Below are positions 61,078-64,000 of a DNA stretch of 64,000 nt, piece after piece (within the stretch, counting starts at the first letter, position 1; every line of letters begins with the position of its first letter). A model generated the notes under the pieces. It was not told where the DNA came from. It made no database searches and saw only the letters and a list, made by a program, of their open reading frames with translations. This DNA comes from Mycolicibacter senuensis. GTDB taxonomy: Bacteria; Actinomycetota; Actinomycetes; Mycobacteriales; Mycobacteriaceae. The translations under genes and the position numbers were made by a program. The stretch spans positions 1-64,000 of the forward strand of contig NZ_QMEX01000007.1 in the NCBI RefSeq assembly GCF_003284925.1, given 5' to 3'.

Positions 61078-62313
61078 ATGACGCAGTTCACCGACGCACC
61101 GATTTTCGATGCCGATCAGCACATGTATGAGCTGCCCGAGGCGCTCACGAAGTTTCTGCCGGAGCGCTATCAAAAGGCGGTGCAGTTCGTCCAGGTTGGT
61201 CGGCACAGCCGGATCGCGATCATGGGCAAGATCACCGAGTACATCCCGAACCCGACCTTCGAGCGGGTCGCCGCCCCGGGCTCGCATGAGAAGTTCTACT
61301 CGGGCCAAAACACGGAGGGTTTGACACTGCGTGAGATGCAGGGTGACCCAATTGACGCGCCGGCCGCGGCGCGCAACCCAGTGGACCGGATCAAAGAGCT
61401 CGACCGCCAAGAAGTGAGCCAGGCGCTGGTGTACCCGACGCTGGCCAATCTCGTCGAACATTCGGCGGCAGAAGATCCCGAACTGACGATGGCCATGATC
61501 CACGCACTGAACCAGTGGATGCTGGAGCACTGGAACTTCACCTACGAGGACCGACTCTTCATGACACCGGTGATCAACTGCGCAGAGGTCGACGGCGCAC
61601 GCCGAGAGTTGGCGTACGTGCTGGAGAACGGTGCCAGGGTGGTGCTGATCAAGCCCGCACCCGTTAAGGGCCTGCGCGGCTGGCGCTCTCCCGCGCTGCC
61701 GGAGTTTGACCCCTTCTGGCGTGAAGTCGAGGCTGCCGGGCTCCCGGTAGTGGTGCACGCCAGCCAGCCGCCGCTGACCGACTACATAAACATGTGGGAG
61801 CCGCCCGAGACCAACAACTTCATGGCGATGAGCGCTTTCCGGTGGTTGGTACTCGGCCACCGCGAAATCGCCGACATGATCGGCAGTTTGATCTGCCACG
61901 GGACGCTGACGCGGTTTCCGAAGTTGCGGGTCGCCAGCGTGGAGAACGGCAGCTCTTGGATCAAACCGCTGTTCCACGATCTGGAAGACCTGTACAAGAA
62001 GATGCCGCAGAACTTCCCCGAGCACCCCTTGGACGTCTTCCGCCGCAACATCTGGGTCAGCCCGTTCTGGGAAGGCTCGGTGGCCGATGTGGTCGCAACC
62101 GTCGGGTGGGACCGGGTGCTCTTCGGCTCGGACTATCCCCATCCCGAAGGGTTGAGCGAGCCGAAAGGCTTCTTCAAATACGCCGAGGGCATGGACAAGC
62201 GGCGCACCTACGACTTCATGGGCGACAACGCCCGCAGGTTCATGGGACTCCCCCTCGCCAACCCGGATCCGGACGCGGTCAACCCGCCCCCGCTGCAGCA
62301 CGTGGGCGCATAG
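61078..62313 (+). CDS. Amidohydrolase-2 family metal-dependent hydrolase
   Basis: 411 residues, near-duplicate of the protein at 15166. Shares PIFDADQHMYE, ALNQWMLEHW, IKPAPVKGLRGWRSPALPEF and FGSDYPHPEG with metal-site and catalytic Asp residues in the same places. Differences concentrate in surface positions. ATG 61078 follows GGAAAGGAA. Transcribed from its own promoter after the esterase gene and convergent with the third double-TetR gene. Probably acts on a similar bond in a related intermediate. Confidence 0.92.
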   Translation: MTQFTDAPIFDADQHMYELPEALTKFLPERYQKAVQFVQVGRHSRIAIMGKITEYIPNPTFERVAAPGSHEKFYSGQNTEGLTLREMQGDPIDAPAAARNPVDRIKELDRQEVSQALVYPTLANLVEHSAAEDPELTMAMIHALNQWMLEHWNFTYEDRLFMTPVINCAEVDGARRELAYVLENGARVVLIKPAPVKGLRGWRSPALPEFDPFWREVEAAGLPVVVHASQPPLTDYINMWEPPETNNFMAMSAFRWLVLGHREIADMIGSLICHGTLTRFPKLRVASVENGSSWIKPLFHDLEDLYKKMPQNFPEHPLDVFRRNIWVSPFWEGSVADVVATVGWDRVLFGSDYPHPEGLSEPKGFFKYAEGMDKRRTYDFMGDNARRFMGLPLANPDPDAVNPPPLQHVGA

Positions 62314-62335
62314 AGCCCAGCTCCGACTCTCGGTT

Positions 62336-62367
62336 CCGCGGCACCCTGCATCTCGTCGATGCCGCGG
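62336..62367. terminator. CCGCGGCA/TGCCGCGG hairpin between convergent genes
   Basis: Perfect 8-bp GC-rich arms (62336-62343 and 62360-62367) around 16 bases, between the stops of the amidohydrolase and double-TetR genes. It is placed to end transcription from both sides; there is no T-tract. Confidence 0.45.
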
Positions 62368-62375
62368 GGCGCCGT

Positions 62376-63755
62376 TCAGACTGCGGTCTCCTCGCGAATC
62401 GCGGGTAGGCCGAAGTGGATCATGTGCTGCAGCAACTCGCGCAGCTCGGCACGCTCGAGCTCAGGCAGTTGAACCGACATTGTGTATGGGAATTCAACAA
62501 GCAAGGCCCACAGCAGAACCGGTACCGGATTGTGCCCCTCAGGCTGCGGGCCGGGCACCAGAGCGGTGAGGCGGTCGGTGACGAACGCTGTCATCTGCTC
62601 CGCCAGCGCGCCCAACGCGGTGCCATCAAGGGCTGTTTCGTGGGTCCAGATGTGCAGCACCGCCCCGTGCTGCACCACCAGATCGATCCATTCGTCCAGC
62701 CACTGGCTGCCGCCCTCGCCACTGCTGAGTACCTCGGCCGCAACGTCATGCGACAGTACACGTTGCAGGGCAACGGAGGCCCGGCCTGCCAGCGTCGAGA
62801 ACAACGCTTCCCGGTCCGTCCAGTAGGTGTAGACACTGGGCTTTCCCACCTGCGCCTGTTCGGCGATCTGCTGAATATTGGAGCCGGCGTATCCTTTTCG
62901 CGCGAATACCTGCGTCGCGGCGTGCAAGATGCGTTCGACGGTAGGTCGGTTCCGCAGGGTGACCGGTCTTCGCAGTCCCGCCATCGGCGACCCGGGGTTG
63001 CTCAACAGTATCCCCGGACCGCCCTTGCTGTGATCCCTGGCAGCTACCGCCAAGTTGTCAGTGTGGCCGGCGTGCGTGATGACCCCGTAGAAAAGCCGCG
63101 CCAGGGAGTCGTTGAGACGCTGGGGGGTCAGCTCGGGGCTTCGCGCCGCACGCGTGTACTCGGCCCATTGCACGATCGACAGCATCGCCATCGGCACCGA
63201 CCGCAGTGTGTCGTGCCCTGTCGCCACGGTGGAGAGCCCTAGCCTGGGACGGACCTCTTCGGCAAAGCGGTGCAGGAATGCTTCGGCGGGGGTGAGCAGC
63301 TGTTGGTCGGCGGCTTCCGCCGACGGCCACTCGATGGCGGTGACCCGGTGCTTCTGGAACAGGGCGGACAATCCGCCGATGAAGCGCCGCAATGCATCGA
63401 ACCCATCGGGGCCGACCACCGCGCCCGCCGTCTTGGCATGGGCGATGAGTTCGGCTCCGAGCTCATCGACGAAGATGCGGAAGATCTCTTCCTTGTTCTC
63501 AAAGTATTGGTAGACCGCCGGGCCCGAACGGCCTGCCCGTTGAGCGATCTGATCGACAGTGACGCCGTGGTAACCGGCTTCCCCAAACAGTTCCCGGGCA
63601 GCGGACAAGATCTCTGCTCGCGCGCGGTTACCGCTCGCCCCGAGGCTGGGGTTGGCTCCATAGGGAGGGCGCCGCTTGGCGGAACCGTTCGGCGTCGTCA
63701 CATCGGTTGACGGTACCTGCACAATCTCCCCCAGGACATCGCCCCCGTAGCACAC
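62376..63755 (-). CDS. Double TetR-family regulator
   Basis: About 459 residues if begun at GTG 63755; the frame is open to GTG 63839, but that would run over the operator-like repeat at 63808. First HTH near ELFGEAGYHGVTVDQIAQRA and GRSGPAVYQYF, second near NIQQIAEQAQVGKPSVYTYW, each followed by a helical domain; the end contains LLWALLVEFPYTMSVQLPEL. Same architecture as the proteins at 7041 and 33224. Probably represses itself and the amidohydrolase at 61078 or the gene at 63907. No clear ribosome binding site decides the start. Confidence 0.88.
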   Translation of the reverse strand: MCYGGDVLGEIVQVPSTDVTTPNGSAKRRPPYGANPSLGASGNRARAEILSAARELFGEAGYHGVTVDQIAQRAGRSGPAVYQYFENKEEIFRIFVDELGAELIAHAKTAGAVVGPDGFDALRRFIGGLSALFQKHRVTAIEWPSAEAADQQLLTPAEAFLHRFAEEVRPRLGLSTVATGHDTLRSVPMAMLSIVQWAEYTRAARSPELTPQRLNDSLARLFYGVITHAGHTDNLAVAARDHSKGGPGILLSNPGSPMAGLRRPVTLRNRPTVERILHAATQVFARKGYAGSNIQQIAEQAQVGKPSVYTYWTDREALFSTLAGRASVALQRVLSHDVAAEVLSSGEGGSQWLDEWIDLVVQHGAVLHIWTHETALDGTALGALAEQMTAFVTDRLTALVPGPQPEGHNPVPVLLWALLVEFPYTMSVQLPELERAELRELLQHMIHFGLPAIREETAV

Positions 63756-63807
63756 CGCGCCGGCCGCGGTGGCAGCACCAGATCGATCATTGACCGCAGA
63801 CCTGCAG

Positions 63808-63827
63808 TTGACTAATTTGTTAGAAAG
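63808..63827. promoter_or_regulatory. Operator-like repeat shared with amidohydrolase promoter
   Basis: TTGACTAATTTGTTAGAAAG matches TTGACTATTTCGTTAGAATT at 60997-61016 in 16 of 20 positions and holds CTAA/TTAG arms. It lies between the double-TetR gene (minus) and the gene starting at 63907 (plus). Confidence 0.55.
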
Positions 63828-63889
63828 CGGTGACCACACAGGTCACGCCCCGAGTCCGTAGCAGCGACGGGCGGCGACGGAGGAACCGA

Positions 63890-63910
63890 ATGCCAGAGGC
63901 GATCATATGA
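63890..63910 (+). CDS. Six-residue leader ORF coupled to the next gene
   Basis: ATG 63890 sits 5 bases after GGAGGA-rich sequence and encodes MPEAII; its TGA (63908-63910) overlaps ATG 63907. The strong ribosome site suggests real initiation and coupling, as at 12112 and 31454. Confidence 0.3.
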   Translation: MPEAII

Positions 63911-64000
63911 CCACCATGCGTGAGAGCGGATCTGACACCCACGGCGCCCCGCAGCTCGAGTATTCGGGATTGCCGCTGGCAACCGACCGTGCTGCCGGGT
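63907..64000 (+). CDS. Partial gene at window end, possibly a P450
   Basis: The first 31 codons of a plus-strand gene cut by the window edge, beginning MTTMRESGSDTHG and continuing QLEYSGLPLATDRAAG. The LPLATDR segment resembles P450 N-termini, but this is too short for a firm call. Position opposite the double-TetR gene and behind the shared operator suggests it is part of that regulon. Confidence 0.45.
   Translation, partial: MTTMRESGSDTHGAPQLEYSGLPLATDRAAG

Overview
The window is high-GC chromosomal DNA from an actinobacterium, most likely Mycobacterium or Mycolicibacterium. The gene types point that way: large fadE/fadD-like families, lipid-transfer thiolases, a NodN/HtdZ-type MaoC hydratase, F420-type luciferase-like oxidoreductase, a DUF732 exported protein, a CAP-domain exported protein, many GTG starts and probable leaderless promoters. 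Nearly every long frame belongs to CoA-dependent catabolism of a lipophilic compound. There are three P450s, two 3Fe-4S-type ferredoxins, ten acyl-CoA dehydrogenase (ACAD) polypeptides including one fused two-domain form, four AMP-forming acyl-CoA ligases, three thiolase-fold proteins, five SDRs, hydratases, thioesterases, CoA transferases and four TIM-barrel amidohydrolases. The substrate cannot be read from sequence; a branched, alicyclic, terpenoid or steroid-like acid is an inference.

Layout. 0-1.4 kb: membrane protein and a 36-residue small gene. 1.4-8.4 kb: minus-strand operon amidohydrolase / ferredoxin / fused ACAD / ACAD, divergent from a small helical protein and a double-TetR regulator. 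8.4-9.3 kb: two exported proteins flanking a CsoR-like palindrome. 9.3-16.4 kb: ligase, aldolase-like thiolase, MaoC hydratase, thiolase + cysteine-free DUF35, TetR, amidohydrolase. 16.4-28.7 kb: IS-like remnant and hairpin, ligase with a 99-residue companion, then a long plus-strand run lipid-transfer thiolase / P450 / ligase / ACAD / amidohydrolase / small protein / ACAD / CoA transferase / SDR. 28.8-37 kb: SDRs, NTF2-like protein, enoyl-CoA hydratase with a leader ORF, a triad-less isochorismatase-like protein, a second double-TetR, ferredoxin, P450, atypical SDR. 37-47.7 kb: FMN-type protein, NTF2-like protein, VOC protein, CaiB-type transferase, aldehyde dehydrogenase, three ACADs, GntR regulator, two thioesterases. 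47.7-61 kb: a locally regulated block marked by three copies of a 25-bp palindrome (50771, 53088, 57005). It contains a CaiB transferase, an unknown protein, a NifU-like/CGSC fusion protein, an ACAD pair, P450, SDR, TIM-barrel isomerase-like protein, F420-type oxidoreductase, enoyl-CoA hydratase, ligase, TetR and esterase. 61-64 kb: amidohydrolase, third double-TetR and the start of a gene cut by the window end.

How it fits together. P450 and ferredoxin would hydroxylate or open the substrate, ligases and CoA transferases activate acids, ACADs, hydratases, SDRs and thiolases carry out side-chain or ring beta-oxidation, and amidohydrolases may hydrolyse ring or 1,3-diketone-type intermediates. 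Several modules occur twice (P450 19919/53187, ACAD pairs 41815-44000/50809-53023, amidohydrolases 15166/61078 and 5423/24023, small proteins 6727/25171), so the locus looks like duplicated modules, each with its own TetR-type control. The least explained unit is the NifU-CGSC fusion protein with its overlapping partner and CaiB transferase at 47705-50717.
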